A program made the position numbers and the translations under genes. The notes beneath the pieces were generated by a model, which worked only from the letters and a program-made list of their open reading frames with translations, had not been told where the DNA came from and made no database searches. A stretch of 31,436 nucleotides of DNA, from assembly GCA_039024295.1 (NCBI GenBank), contig JBCDIQ010000015.1:1-31436 (forward strand). The letters run 5' to 3'. The DNA comes from JBCDIQ01 sp039024295. GTDB lineage: Bacteria > Bacteroidota > Bacteroidia > J057. This document shows, one piece after another, positions 16,701-24,388 of the stretch (position 1 is its first letter; every line of letters begins with the position of its first letter).

Positions 16701-19700
16701 CCCACAGGGGTGAGCACCCTGCCTTACAGTGTACCCAATCCCACGAATCCACGTCAGAACCTCTGGTATACCTTTGAGGTAACAGGCCCCGGTTCTGTGG
16801 ACATCACTGTATATCCGATGACCCCTGCGAAAGTCACCCGACTGCCCTTTGCGATTTATCGGGTAGATAACAATGTGGTACCCATCACGGACTCCCTGAC
16901 AAATAACCTGACATTGGTGGCTACCAGCCAAAGTGGGTTTTGTCCTTCTCAGGCGCAAACGGTGAATATATTCCGGGATCCTTGTGCGGGCGTTACCACG
17001 GATCGCTATGTGATTTTGGTGGACAGACATGCCTACTGGAATGGTATTTACGACAGTTACCATCCCAATATGCAGGTACAGGTAGGCATACGTTTTTCCA
17101 ACATTCCAGGTACTTCTGTTTTGTATGACCACTATTCCCAGGCGAATGCTATTACAGCGAACCCCACGATTACCTGTGGGCCTCCCTACACCTTTACCCC
17201 TTTGAGTACAGGAACTTTTACGGGCTGTGAAGGAAACTTAACCTGTGCCACCAGGGATGCAACCGACCAAAATAGCTGCGGAAACAAGACGATTTGGTAC
17301 AAATTTGATGTGCTGAATTCAGGCTTATTGAAAATAAATTATACCCGTACCGATAACAACACAACCGGCTACAATGCCAATGACATTCAATTGTATCGGG
17401 AAGTTATACCAGGAGACTCCAGTTCTACTGGTCTTCAGCGAATTCCGCTGACCTCGCGTTACCTTAACACCAATCCTACATTGCCTGGATTTAATTTCTG
17501 GGGAGAAGCGTGTTACACTGGCGGCACGTACTATGTCATGATCACTGGGTGTAATTTCCCCAATGCGACGGTGTATCCTCGTGTGTGGTTGGAGAACCTT
17601 CCGGGAGATTTCTGTTCTGATTCTATTGGTATCGATGTAACGGGACCAGGTGTCTTCCGCGACAGTGCTATTGTCGACTGCTGGACGATTGGGGAGAGTC
17701 CCGGTGAAGACAATACGGCCAGCATGGGCTGTTTGGGGGGGCCATTGGGCTTAAAATCCGGCTGGTTCCATATTTCTATCTCGGACACCCAGAAGATGGA
17801 CCTGGACATCAACCTGACAGAAACCACCTCAGCTACTGCGCTAGAAGTGAAGTACCGAGTGGCCAACGGCCGTTGTAGCCAGATGACCTTCGAAAACTGC
17901 GTGGATGATGGGGCATTTATCACCCTCAACCTGAAATGTCGTCAGGACAGTGGGTTGTGGATACAGGTGATCTTACCGGAAAATGCCACAGGACAGGTTC
18001 GGGTAAATGTGGTGGCCACACCTTCCACAGACCAAAGTTGTGAGCCGATAGATCCCTTTGAGCCGAATGCCAGTTTTGACTTTGTGCCGGCTTGTGCGGG
18101 GGAACCCGTTCCCTTCCAGAACCAATCAACCGTTGGGGCCAATCTGGCGTATGCATGGGATTTTGGAGATGGATTTACCTCTACCCAATACCAACCGACC
18201 CACACCTTTTTCTTACCGGATACCTATTTGGTAAGCTTGGTGGTACAGGATAGTAGCGGTGAGGCGGATACTTCTCAACGGTTTATTTTCATTTACCCCA
18301 ATCCAGTACCGGATTTTGACATGCCAGATACCCTCATTGCGGGTACTCAGGCCTCCTTTCTGAATTTGTCCAGCAACACCTTATCCTCTGCAACCTATTA
18401 TTGGGATTTCTGTGCCGGCAATGGTTTTTGCAGTGCAAGCCAATTGAGTTTTGCCGGTCCCAATCCTCCTCCGGTTACCTATTCCAGTCCGGGCAGGTAT
18501 CCGGTTTGCCTGACCGTGACTAATGGCAATTGTGATTCCACCGTTTGTGATACCATTGAAGTTGTCTTTGTAGACTTCTTCTCTGGAGGCCCTTATGACG
18601 GCAGTGATTATGACTACATCGAATGTGAAGACACGTTGAATTTCTTTGCAGGGGGGCCTTACGATGGGTTTGATGTGGACAACATCCGCTGTCCGGATAC
18701 GATGGCAAGTATGTACAGTGGTGGGCCATTTGATGGCCATGGAGAGGATGCGATTTTACTGGATTGTCCCACCACTTCTACCATTTGGGCTGGTGGACCA
18801 TTTGACGGAGCTGGGGTAGCCACGCTGGAAGTAGATTGCAACCCGATCAACTTCTTTGCAGGTGGGCCTTATGATGGTTTCGATAAAGATGAAATAGATT
18901 GTGTTCCTATTAACTTCTTCTCGGGCGGGCCATACGATGGGTTTGATGTGGAGAAAACCGGTTCTATCATTGTCCCCTGGCAGGATGTGTGTGTCGGGGA
19001 CAGCTGTACGTTTCGGGCGAGTTCGCCTACCAATTGGTATTCAACCAAGGTCGGAGGCACCCTACTTGCTGCAAATACGGATACCTATACGACTGGCCCC
19101 TTGACAGGCACCTATCAGATTTTCGTTGACGATGTGTGTACCGGCGGCCCGGAACGCGTTCCGGTGGTGGCACACGTGACAGATAGTGTGAAAACGGATT
19201 TTGGCTTCTCGATCAATTGTCAAAATGTGATGAGCTTTTTTGCCAGTCAATCTATTGTTCCGGGACCTTCTTCCACCACAATTGGAACGGAAGTAACAGC
19301 GGCAGGACCTGTCAGTACCCCGCCTGCTATCCGGCAGGTGGCCTTTTCCAGTTCTGCCTATACCAGCTTCCCACGCTTGTATGATGGAAATACCGGGCCC
19401 CTGGCTTGGCGTTGTGGAAACGCAGTCGCCAAAACCGTTTGGGTTCAGTGGAAATACTTTGTGGCTAAATCAGTAGATCGTATCCAATTCACCAGTTACA
19501 CGAACAATCCGGCAAAGTTCCCTACAGGAGCCAGGCTCTATTACGCCACAACAAATGGCTGGGAACTTGTGAAGGTATTCTCTCAGGATGAATTGAATAC
19601 CCCGAATTTCGACTCTGGATTTTTCTGTGAGGCGACTTCCAAATACTCACGTTCCTGGCTGATGGAGCTGGATGTAGCGGACATCAATGCGCCAGAATGG

Positions 19701-20450
19701 TCAGAATTTCAGGTGTATGGCAATGAAGCTACTACTGGGGGAGCCGTGCAGTGGGACTTTGGTGATGGCAGCCCAATTGTGACGGGCAGCAGCGTGAGCC
19801 ACACATTTGATTCCTCCTTGGTGTACAATGTGACCCTCCGAGCAAATTCTACTTGTGGTGCTTGTGCTTCTGAAATCACCAAGCCTGTGACGGTTCCAAA
19901 TTGTACAGTGTTGCCATCCCTTGAGCAAGAACTCGTAGGCGAGCTTACCACATCCGGTGAGGCCATCGACCTGGACTGGATTGTAACCGGAGAATTTGAC
20001 GAGGCGTGGCTGGAAAAGCGGATGGACGGCAGTTGGGTGCAACTGAACAGCTTTTATGACGATGACCTTCCAATTTACAAATACCAGGATAATGAACCGC
20101 TATTTGTATTGGACAATATCTATCGCGTTCGCACCCGGGTGGATGGACTGGAGTTCTTCAGTAACATCGTCACCATTCAGGCGAAGCTTCCTGAGAAAGG
20201 CCTCCGCCTGTACCCCAACCCGGTGAACACCAACACGGTCTTCCTCGATGTGAAACTCCCAGAAGAGTCTGATATCCGAATTGAGATCCTCAACACCTAT
20301 GGTCAGGTGGTTCACTATGGCAACCGTGACCGCTTCCGAGGCCCCAGGACGTACGAACTGCCACTGGAGGGCCTTGCCTCAGGACAGTACTTCGTCCGGG
20401 TGAACATTGACGACATCCCGCACGTGCTGCGGTTGATGATTACGGATTAG
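13725..20450 (+). CDS. Giant T9SS-secreted multidomain surface protein (PKD, GGPYDG repeats, discoidin-like, CTD)
   Basis: 2241 aa. A signal peptide ends near GLYA-QP (about residue 25). Residues 26 to about 1435 are repeated Cys-rich beta modules, each roughly 180-200 aa, recognisable by YF[DAS]C near the start, a YRLFQGD-like strand, and C..PG.Y.[LV]V[ST][YF] near the end; they resemble PPC/adhesin modules. PKD domains follow around 1440-1520 (AYAWDFGDG) and 1525-1616, then six GGPYDG repeats (1617-1745) and a CHU_C/Ig-like domain (about 1748-1820). A further PKD (about 1822-2060) is split by a discoidin-like domain (about 1845-2003). The last 80 residues (from LRLYPNPV at about 2160) are a type A T9SS C-terminal sorting domain. 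It is inferred to be displayed on the cell surface or secreted, as an adhesin or matrix protein. The T9SS machinery is not in this window. Confidence 0.92.
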   Translation: MTSSLRTYLLTCLICCLGGNGLYAQPANDDCANATVITIPNNGFGYGTFTSDTISLVGATTQLGETFPAGVANGKSVWYRFSLPTTREVRILLDQTTNMPLSSAGWRLYRNTTCIPAQAEAIDPPIFNIEGFTHACLRKGDYLLQVGADLAANGDIFVSLIVAPPSAPEVEYDFAANPLDFQVLTGFSNISRNYEVGCQSIFDGEPMCPDTNYTKSTWHIFTTDNVVDMVRFTAREFPFNNANINARSFGYFLYEGDSRTDSTGLILVDGCDSMRQTSSNNFEAKFYPCMLKPNTTYSIKLMFPTDYFARIELNLQEIGSNLTAGPDPGALPASHEFGTIALGNTYQVTDYFACNARTSFYTCGNIIQDSVLIGSSQYDLNWWATFTLATQQDVEIWMDNLFSQPTVYWRLFQGDASASCNLTLQGTYSGRRLVPCLTPGTYSIQVLGTVNSPSWPYWRTSLGNSARLNVQSQLIANNAYGRWTPTDVDSVNGLQPLNPGTLTYATQAYFDCQQTPMPAGDSCRISASQPINDRAFYRVIRVANDGIITVDGGDWTRFRYKLFAGNAATNPVVGGIVQNLTDLSCCQSTYYAFKVCVTPGFYTLVTYGGEDDINYGDRPWVRLDTFPPTQYVTPATAERIDTLSATNTSVTATPTYFSCLDNPATILGYAPCNGATKLIYREFYLADSASLRFIDSYTRLNWPIGSAQHRLFRGRISTNSLTSLVRDCFTSFSMSACDFYEPGWYTVVSYGYGQTYTNPAYCSGHGESVGDLSGFSIQFNPPYQPPRFNTFAKADSVNNLNPIFWYPQSNHTPVIPKNDTIWTLATEYFDCNDDLPFPNGITACAAGHNRVSYRVFTLSKPTYLWINMSTSSTQSRLYQGDVTATAAPYTVVHDCFVDDLWMCIGPGTYSLVTFASDAMICRSLTPRLYLDSLGTSKYDHARNAYNFGSLPRDSVEYRAAVGAPTDILGRPASNDFIFCSTSAHSTDPKDVCPTGVSTLPYSVPNPTNPRQNLWYTFEVTGPGSVDITVYPMTPAKVTRLPFAIYRVDNNVVPITDSLTNNLTLVATSQSGFCPSQAQTVNIFRDPCAGVTTDRYVILVDRHAYWNGIYDSYHPNMQVQVGIRFSNIPGTSVLYDHYSQANAITANPTITCGPPYTFTPLSTGTFTGCEGNLTCATRDATDQNSCGNKTIWYKFDVLNSGLLKINYTRTDNNTTGYNANDIQLYREVIPGDSSSTGLQRIPLTSRYLNTNPTLPGFNFWGEACYTGGTYYVMITGCNFPNATVYPRVWLENLPGDFCSDSIGIDVTGPGVFRDSAIVDCWTIGESPGEDNTASMGCLGGPLGLKSGWFHISISDTQKMDLDINLTETTSATALEVKYRVANGRCSQMTFENCVDDGAFITLNLKCRQDSGLWIQVILPENATGQVRVNVVATPSTDQSCEPIDPFEPNASFDFVPACAGEPVPFQNQSTVGANLAYAWDFGDGFTSTQYQPTHTFFLPDTYLVSLVVQDSSGEADTSQRFIFIYPNPVPDFDMPDTLIAGTQASFLNLSSNTLSSATYYWDFCAGNGFCSASQLSFAGPNPPPVTYSSPGRYPVCLTVTNGNCDSTVCDTIEVVFVDFFSGGPYDGSDYDYIECEDTLNFFAGGPYDGFDVDNIRCPDTMASMYSGGPFDGHGEDAILLDCPTTSTIWAGGPFDGAGVATLEVDCNPINFFAGGPYDGFDKDEIDCVPINFFSGGPYDGFDVEKTGSIIVPWQDVCVGDSCTFRASSPTNWYSTKVGGTLLAANTDTYTTGPLTGTYQIFVDDVCTGGPERVPVVAHVTDSVKTDFGFSINCQNVMSFFASQSIVPGPSSTTIGTEVTAAGPVSTPPAIRQVAFSSSAYTSFPRLYDGNTGPLAWRCGNAVAKTVWVQWKYFVAKSVDRIQFTSYTNNPAKFPTGARLYYATTNGWELVKVFSQDELNTPNFDSGFFCEATSKYSRSWLMELDVADINAPEWSEFQVYGNEATTGGAVQWDFGDGSPIVTGSSVSHTFDSSLVYNVTLRANSTCGACASEITKPVTVPNCTVLPSLEQELVGELTTSGEAIDLDWIVTGEFDEAWLEKRMDGSWVQLNSFYDDDLPIYKYQDNEPLFVLDNIYRVRTRVDGLEFFSNIVTIQAKLPEKGLRLYPNPVNTNTVFLDVKLPEESDIRIEILNTYGQVVHYGNRDRFRGPRTYELPLEGLASGQYFVRVNIDDIPHVLRLMITD
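18573..18960 (+). repeat. Six coding 'FF(A/S)GGPYDG' repeats
   Basis: Six copies of F-F-A/S-G-G-P-Y/F-D-G-x-D, each followed by an acidic stretch and usually a cysteine (IEC, IRC, LDC, VDC, IDC), occur at residues 1617-1745. Repeat starts (first aromatic codon) are at 18576, 18642, 18711, 18783, 18852 and 18915, giving spacings of 66, 69, 72, 69 and 63 bp. Copies 1, 2, 5 and 6 are closest; copies 3 and 4 have MY and IW in place of FF. Confidence 0.9.
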
Positions 20451-20466
20451 GATTGGTGGGCCGTTT

Positions 20467-20499
20467 AACCCTGACGAGGTTCAAAACCTCGTCAAGGTT
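20467..20499. repeat. Palindrome of the 'ctgacgaggtt' family, copy 1
   Basis: Arms aaccctgacgaggtt and aacctcgtcaaggtt with a 3-nt loop; one G-T mismatch. An extra half-arm, cctcgtcaggg, follows at about 20507-20517. It sits 17 bp after the giant gene's stop. Confidence 0.85.
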
Positions 20500-20568
20500 T
20501 TGCAGGCCTCGTCAGGGCTATAAACCAACAACGGAAAAACGATTAAGGATAGGAAAGTTTGTATTTAG

Positions 20569-20597
20569 GGTGATGCCTATAGGGCATCGCCTTTTTT
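20569..20597 (+). terminator. Intrinsic terminator after the giant surface protein
   Basis: Stem ggtgatgcc / ggcatcgcc (9 bp, one G-U pair), 5-nt loop, then six T. It lies 119 bp after the stop codon, beyond the first palindrome. This is the best-formed terminator in the window. Confidence 0.8.
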
Positions 20598-20655
20598 GTT
20601 GTTTGCTATCTAGAAAATTTCATCCTAATAACAGTTCAAAAACCATTATGCACCG

Positions 20656-20692
20656 AAAACCCTGACGAGGTTCCGAACCTCGTCAGGGTTTT
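20656..20692. repeat. Palindrome of the 'ctgacgaggtt' family, copy 2 (perfect 18-bp arms)
   Basis: Perfect inverted repeat of 18-bp arms around a single central C. One flank is AAAA and the other TTTT, so transcribed from either strand it resembles a bidirectional intrinsic terminator. Confidence 0.85.
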
Positions 20693-20839
20693 TCAAGCAA
20701 AAAGTAAGCGGCTGATATGTGGTTTTTAGAAGTGATATATCTTAGAGACCATCAAAGACGTTTAGTAGCTTCATAATTCTATAAAACTTTCACAATCAAT
20801 CATTTATGATTTTTAAATAACATCATACTGAACTAATCT

Positions 20840-20860
20840 CGTGGTTGAATTTCAACCACG
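20840..20860. repeat. 10-bp palindrome cgtggttgaa / ttcaaccacg
   Basis: Perfect 10-bp arms with a 1-nt spacer, followed by a half copy, cgttggttga. No T-tract. Confidence 0.6.
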
Positions 20861-20945
20861 CGTTGGTTGATTTTCGCATGTATTGGGGCGAGGATATGTA
20901 CGCGGTTCCTGTTTCTGCATTGTGGAACTGATAAAACAATACCAC

Positions 20946-20978
20946 AACCTTGACGAGGTTCGGAACCTCGTCAAGGTT
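20946..20978. repeat. Palindrome of the 'ctgacgaggtt' family, copy 3 (perfect 16-bp arms)
   Basis: Perfect 16-bp arms (aaccttgacgaggttc and its complement) around a central G. It lies 26 bp beyond the stop of the transglutaminase-like gene and could mark the 3' end of that transcript, although no T-tract follows on the minus strand. Confidence 0.8.
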
Positions 20979-21004
20979 AGACAGACCCGGTCAAGGTTAT
21001 CCCC

Positions 21005-22483
21005 CTAAAACGCCACCACCTTCACCGATTTTCCTCTGGCATCCGGTAACGTCATGCCATAGGTAGCATTGATGTAGGTAGGGTCGCAGACCACATAGGA
21101 TTTTCCTTGGTAGCGGACGGAGTCGCCGCCTTTGGCCTGGGGAATGTGTACCGCGGTGGCTGCATGTCCTGGAAATACCAGCCCTACCACTTCCAGGTCG
21201 AGGATTTCTTTTACCAGGTAGGCAAATAATACCGAGCGGTCTTCGCAGTCACTGTAGGGGTAGTACAAGGTTTCTTCTGCAAATAGGTAACGCTCCTTGC
21301 CGAATTGCTGTTGGTCAGTTTTATAGGCAAAGGCTGTCTGGACAAACCTTAGGAGGAAATTCACGGCTTCATCTTGAGGCATGCTCGCCACCATCTGCCC
21401 GAGGCTGTCAGTGAGCACCTGACTGGCTTCGGCAGAAAGAGGGGCCGCCATGTACACATTCAGGTCAGTGAAGGGATATTTTCGGTAGAAGTTGACCAAC
21501 TGTTTGTTTACAGGAACGCTCAGGTGGTAGGTGCCACCCCGGTAGGCAAAGCGTAGCTTTCGCATCTGGGTGGTACCGCCAATGTTGGGACGCTGGCGAA
21601 TGGAGATGTCCATCACGCGGCCAGCTTCGGGGTATTTACCATCAAATATCTTGGCAGTACGAGGAGATATTTCTGTTCCTTCGAGGTCCAACACATAAAA
21701 CTTCCGGTTATCTTTCCCTTTGAGGAAGGTTTTGCCGTACAAGGTTTGCTTGGCAGGTAGCATCAGGAAGACTTTTCCTCGGTCATAGCAGACGGTGGAA
21801 ATGTAGCCCGCTTTGGACAGGGCAAACCAGTGGAACACGGTCCGCGCGTTTTTGTCATAGGGAAACATTTTTTTGCCGGCATTGGCCACGAGTAGGGCCA
21901 TGCCCCAATCATTCAGGGCCATCCGGTTGGCCTTTTGCACCAGTTGGAGAGCTACCAAAGAAGCTTTGCTTTCATCCAACTTTTCCCATGCCTGGGCAAT
22001 TTTATTTTCATCTACCTTATACCGCAGCCCCAGGTCCAGGTCTTTAGGGTAACGAAATTCCAGGGTAGTGCCGAAGAAGGTACTGCTGGCTTCTGATTCC
22101 AAAGAGGCTTTGGCGGTTTCAACCTCTGGAGAAGGTGCAGGCATGGCTGTTGGCAACTTAGGCTTAGGTGCCGGTAAGGTTGGCGCGGGTGTAGTAACTA
22201 CGTCAAAGTCCTGTCCGTTTGGGACCAAATCATCAGCCGGGTCAAATATGGTCGGGTTATCTGGTTTAGGGATGTTGGGCAGGTCCAGGCCAGGATTGAG
22301 CTGCTTTTGGATCCACAAGCGTCGCATCTGGTTGGCAAAGCGCAGGTCTACGCGGTCGCGTTGCTGTCCCAAGCGGTTTTCAACGCGCTTTTGCATCTGC
22401 TCCAGTTGCTTCTGGTAGCTTTGGGCAGAGATGAATCCAATAGATATAAGGGCTGTGAGCGAAAAGGCAATGAGCGTTTTCAT
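21005..22483 (-). CDS. Exported transglutaminase-like (papain-fold) protein
   Basis: 492 aa. Signal peptide at residues 1-20 (ending FISA). A Q/R-rich, probably helical stretch (22-62) and a Pro-rich linker (65-125) precede a region of unknown fold (about 135-370). The C-terminal domain carries a transglutaminase-like triad: Cys413 in YSDCEDRS, His440 in FPGHAATAV and Asp467 in VCDPTYINA. Domains of this type act as proteases, transamidases or peptide-binding modules, and the actual reaction is unknown. It is the last gene of a minus-strand cluster, 78 bp after the DUF4384 gene with no terminator between, so the two are probably cotranscribed. The palindrome at 20946 lies just downstream. Confidence 0.85.
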   Translation of the reverse strand: MKTLIAFSLTALISIGFISAQSYQKQLEQMQKRVENRLGQQRDRVDLRFANQMRRLWIQKQLNPGLDLPNIPKPDNPTIFDPADDLVPNGQDFDVVTTPAPTLPAPKPKLPTAMPAPSPEVETAKASLESEASSTFFGTTLEFRYPKDLDLGLRYKVDENKIAQAWEKLDESKASLVALQLVQKANRMALNDWGMALLVANAGKKMFPYDKNARTVFHWFALSKAGYISTVCYDRGKVFLMLPAKQTLYGKTFLKGKDNRKFYVLDLEGTEISPRTAKIFDGKYPEAGRVMDISIRQRPNIGGTTQMRKLRFAYRGGTYHLSVPVNKQLVNFYRKYPFTDLNVYMAAPLSAEASQVLTDSLGQMVASMPQDEAVNFLLRFVQTAFAYKTDQQQFGKERYLFAEETLYYPYSDCEDRSVLFAYLVKEILDLEVVGLVFPGHAATAVHIPQAKGGDSVRYQGKSYVVCDPTYINATYGMTLPDARGKSVKVVAF

Positions 22484-22561
22484 GACGTGAAGTTTTTTGT
22501 ATTTCAGAGATGCAACAGGGGCTACCTGTCTGTTGAGTCAGCACCGGGAAGCAATGGACGC

Positions 22562-23467
22562 CTACCACTTACGGATGAGGATGTCCACGCGCTCCACCTG
22601 AAATTCGTCCTGGAAAGTTCTGTTCTGGGCCAGCCAGCGCTGAAAGTCTTTGGCTTTCATCTGAAGGGGCACACTGTCTTGCGAACTTTCTGAAACTCCA
22701 CCACGAGACAAACTCGGTTTTCTCAGGGGTTTTTCTGAGAAGATAACGTACAGACGGTTCAAGTCTTGTTCGTTGGCAGCAAATAATTCGTATTCGTCCA
22801 CATAAGGGCCTAGGTCAAAGGGGTCCTTTTCGCGGGAGAAGAGCACATACTCTTTGTCGGCTTTCACGGGTAAGGCCTGGATTTTTCCATCTGGCATGTC
22901 CCGGTAGGGTAGCAACCGCTGGGTAGTGGTTTCATCGCTCAGGTAAACGGTCAGATACCCATTTATTGGGCTTTTGAACAGCAAATAAAGGGATTCGCCT
23001 TCCTGAAACTGAGTCGTGACACAATTTGCCGTGACACAATCCATAGGTTCTGCAGTAAGGTCCAATTTGGGTTGGCTCAGCTCCCGGACTTTCCCCTTGA
23101 TCTTACAGCGTACCCAAAATTCTCCATCTTCCGTGAATCGGTTGCAATCTTCAGATAGCGTTTCTACCCAGCGGCCGTTCACATAGGTTTCCGCCATCAT
23201 GTTAAAGGTCTGCTCGGTTTCGACTTGCTCTCCCGTTTCCTCATTTTTGATGTAGGTGGTATTTCCCTGGATGATTACCGTACCAAATGCCTTCTCAATG
23301 GCTTGTACTTGCGCCAATTCCACGCACTTTTGACAGGCCGCCTTTTCACTTAGCTCAGAGCGACTCAGGTTGAGCTGGTACTCGGCACTTACTTTGCGCA
23401 CTTTTTGAGCGGACAAGGAAGTGGTGAGTAAGGCCAGGAGGGATAATATGAGGAAAGTTCTTGGCAT
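22562..23467 (-). CDS. Exported DUF4384-domain protein
   Basis: 301 aa from the ATG at 23467. A longer frame starts at 23539, but its first 24 residues are translated repeat DNA and lack signal character, whereas MPRTFLILSLLALLTTSLSAQ is a clean signal peptide. Residues about 25-130 resemble an LPP20/FlgT-N-like fold (A-x-x-A-IEKAFGT pattern) and contain a CxxC pair (45-48). Residues about 155-245 match DUF4384 (EGESLYLLFKSPINGYLTVYL, QRLLPY, EYVLFS). DUF4384 is often found with or fused to bacterial caspase-like domains, and here a caspase gene lies two genes upstream. It is probably cotranscribed with the transglutaminase-like gene. Molecular role unknown. Confidence 0.85.
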   Translation of the reverse strand: MPRTFLILSLLALLTTSLSAQKVRKVSAEYQLNLSRSELSEKAACQKCVELAQVQAIEKAFGTVIIQGNTTYIKNEETGEQVETEQTFNMMAETYVNGRWVETLSEDCNRFTEDGEFWVRCKIKGKVRELSQPKLDLTAEPMDCVTANCVTTQFQEGESLYLLFKSPINGYLTVYLSDETTTQRLLPYRDMPDGKIQALPVKADKEYVLFSREKDPFDLGPYVDEYELFAANEQDLNRLYVIFSEKPLRKPSLSRGGVSESSQDSVPLQMKAKDFQRWLAQNRTFQDEFQVERVDILIRKW

Positions 23468-23606
23468 AGGAAATAGGTATGAGGTATTAGCTATTAGGGG
23501 ATAGGTTTTCCCCGCTTTGCGGGATTTCACTTTTCTCAACAGTTGCTGGTTTTCGATTTACAGTTATGGACCAGAAAGCCAAATAAACTGAAAACTGATA
23601 ACTAGC
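23468..23606. repeat. Dispersed repeat mosaic with cccgctttgcggg hairpin
   Basis: The block has taggtatgaggtattag words, then tttccccgctttgcgggatt (hairpin 23511-23523), then cagttgctggttttcgattt and aaactgaaaactgataac words. The order (tagg words, hairpin, cagttt words) matches 28320-28410 closely, so this is a composite dispersed element. Confidence 0.7.
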
Positions 23607-23607
23607 A

Positions 23608-23648
23608 TTAAAAAAGGGGGCAGCAGGAAGTACACCCACTCCCCCTTT
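23608..23648 (-). terminator. Intrinsic terminator after the LPP20-like gene
   Basis: Read on the minus strand, the stem aaaggggg / cccccttt closes a 20-nt loop and is followed by three more T, 15 bp after the stop at 23663. It implies the LPP20-like gene ends a transcript and that the DUF4384/transglutaminase pair has its own start or depends on read-through. Confidence 0.65.
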
Positions 23649-23662
23649 ATCTGACCATCAGC

Positions 23663-24376
23663 TTACTTTTTGAACAGGTTGTCAATCTCTTCGATCAACT
23701 CATCTGCTTCTTCTTCGAGGTCGGCACGGGCGCGAGCTTCCATGGCTTTCTTGGCAGCGGCCATTGCTTCTTCCACATTGTAGAACACCTTCACGGCTAC
23801 TTCGAGGTTGCGCTTGCCTACTTCGCGCATCACCTTGAAAGAAGGCTTCACGTAGGACAGGTTCTGGATGATGTAGTTTTTGCTGCCCGCTACGAATTTG
23901 GTCAGGGAGTTAGCCGTTTCCCGGTCGATCTGATCGTTGGCAATTTTACCTTCGATGATCTGGTTCACTTCATTTGAAATCTGTCCAGCTAACTGGAGCT
24001 TGGCAGCTTCCATGGCTTGCATCTCGGCAGAGGTTTGGGTGCCGCCTACGCCATTTCCATCAGCAAAAATATACTTCAATGCGCCGGTTTCATCGCGCTG
24101 GAGCTGCATCATCCAGGTTTCCTGAAGCTGCTTCTCCATGGGCAAAGAACCAGGGAAGGTTCCATATCCTTCTTTGCTGAGGGTTTTGGCCTCTTTACGG
24201 GCAGATTTATCGGCACGGGTCCGAATTTTCTTGAGCAGGGCCTTTTCTTCCTGACTCATTTGCTTGTCTAACTGCTTACGCTCTTTGCGGCTCAACTGGG
24301 CTTGTGCAGGAGCGGCAAATATCAATACCAGCATCAGGGCCAGTGTACTTGTGAGGAGGTTTTTGTAGTTCATCAT
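23663..24376 (-). CDS. Exported LPP20-like hypothetical protein
   Basis: 237 aa; a second Met directly follows the first, so the start could be 24373. Signal peptide at residues 1-27 (ending PAQAQ). A highly charged K/R/E helix (28-65) follows. A central region (about 105-200) with regularly spaced alanines (EMQAMEAAKLQLAGQISNEV) and RNLEVAVKVFYNV resembles LPP20/FlgT-N-type envelope proteins. The C-terminal tail is an A/E/K-rich coiled coil. It lies 125 bp downstream of the caspase gene with no terminator between, so cotranscription is likely, and a terminator follows its stop. A periplasmic location is inferred and the function is unknown. Confidence 0.75.
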   Translation of the reverse strand: MMNYKNLLTSTLALMLVLIFAAPAQAQLSRKERKQLDKQMSQEEKALLKKIRTRADKSARKEAKTLSKEGYGTFPGSLPMEKQLQETWMMQLQRDETGALKYIFADGNGVGGTQTSAEMQAMEAAKLQLAGQISNEVNQIIEGKIANDQIDRETANSLTKFVAGSKNYIIQNLSYVKPSFKVMREVGKRNLEVAVKVFYNVEEAMAAAKKAMEARARADLEEEADELIEEIDNLFKK

Positions 24377-24388
24377 AAATGTGTTTGC

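Larger units (their letters stand above)
20451..21004. other. Intergenic region with terminator and palindromic repeats
   Basis: This 554-bp gap between convergent genes holds an intrinsic terminator (20569-20597), three long palindromes of one family (20467-20499, 20656-20692, 20946-20978) and an unrelated 10-bp palindrome (20840-20860). The 70-aa plus-strand ORF at 20453 runs through these repeats and is not credible. Bases about 20700-20839 are AT-rich with no recognised feature. Confidence 0.75.

Noticed and set aside
20453..20665. 70-aa plus-strand ORF after the giant gene
   Set aside because: It runs through palindromes and a terminator. No protein-like features.
23468..23539. Upstream extension of the DUF4384 gene to the ATG at 23539
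   Set aside because: The extra 24 residues are encoded by the dispersed repeat and would precede a clean signal peptide starting at 23467.
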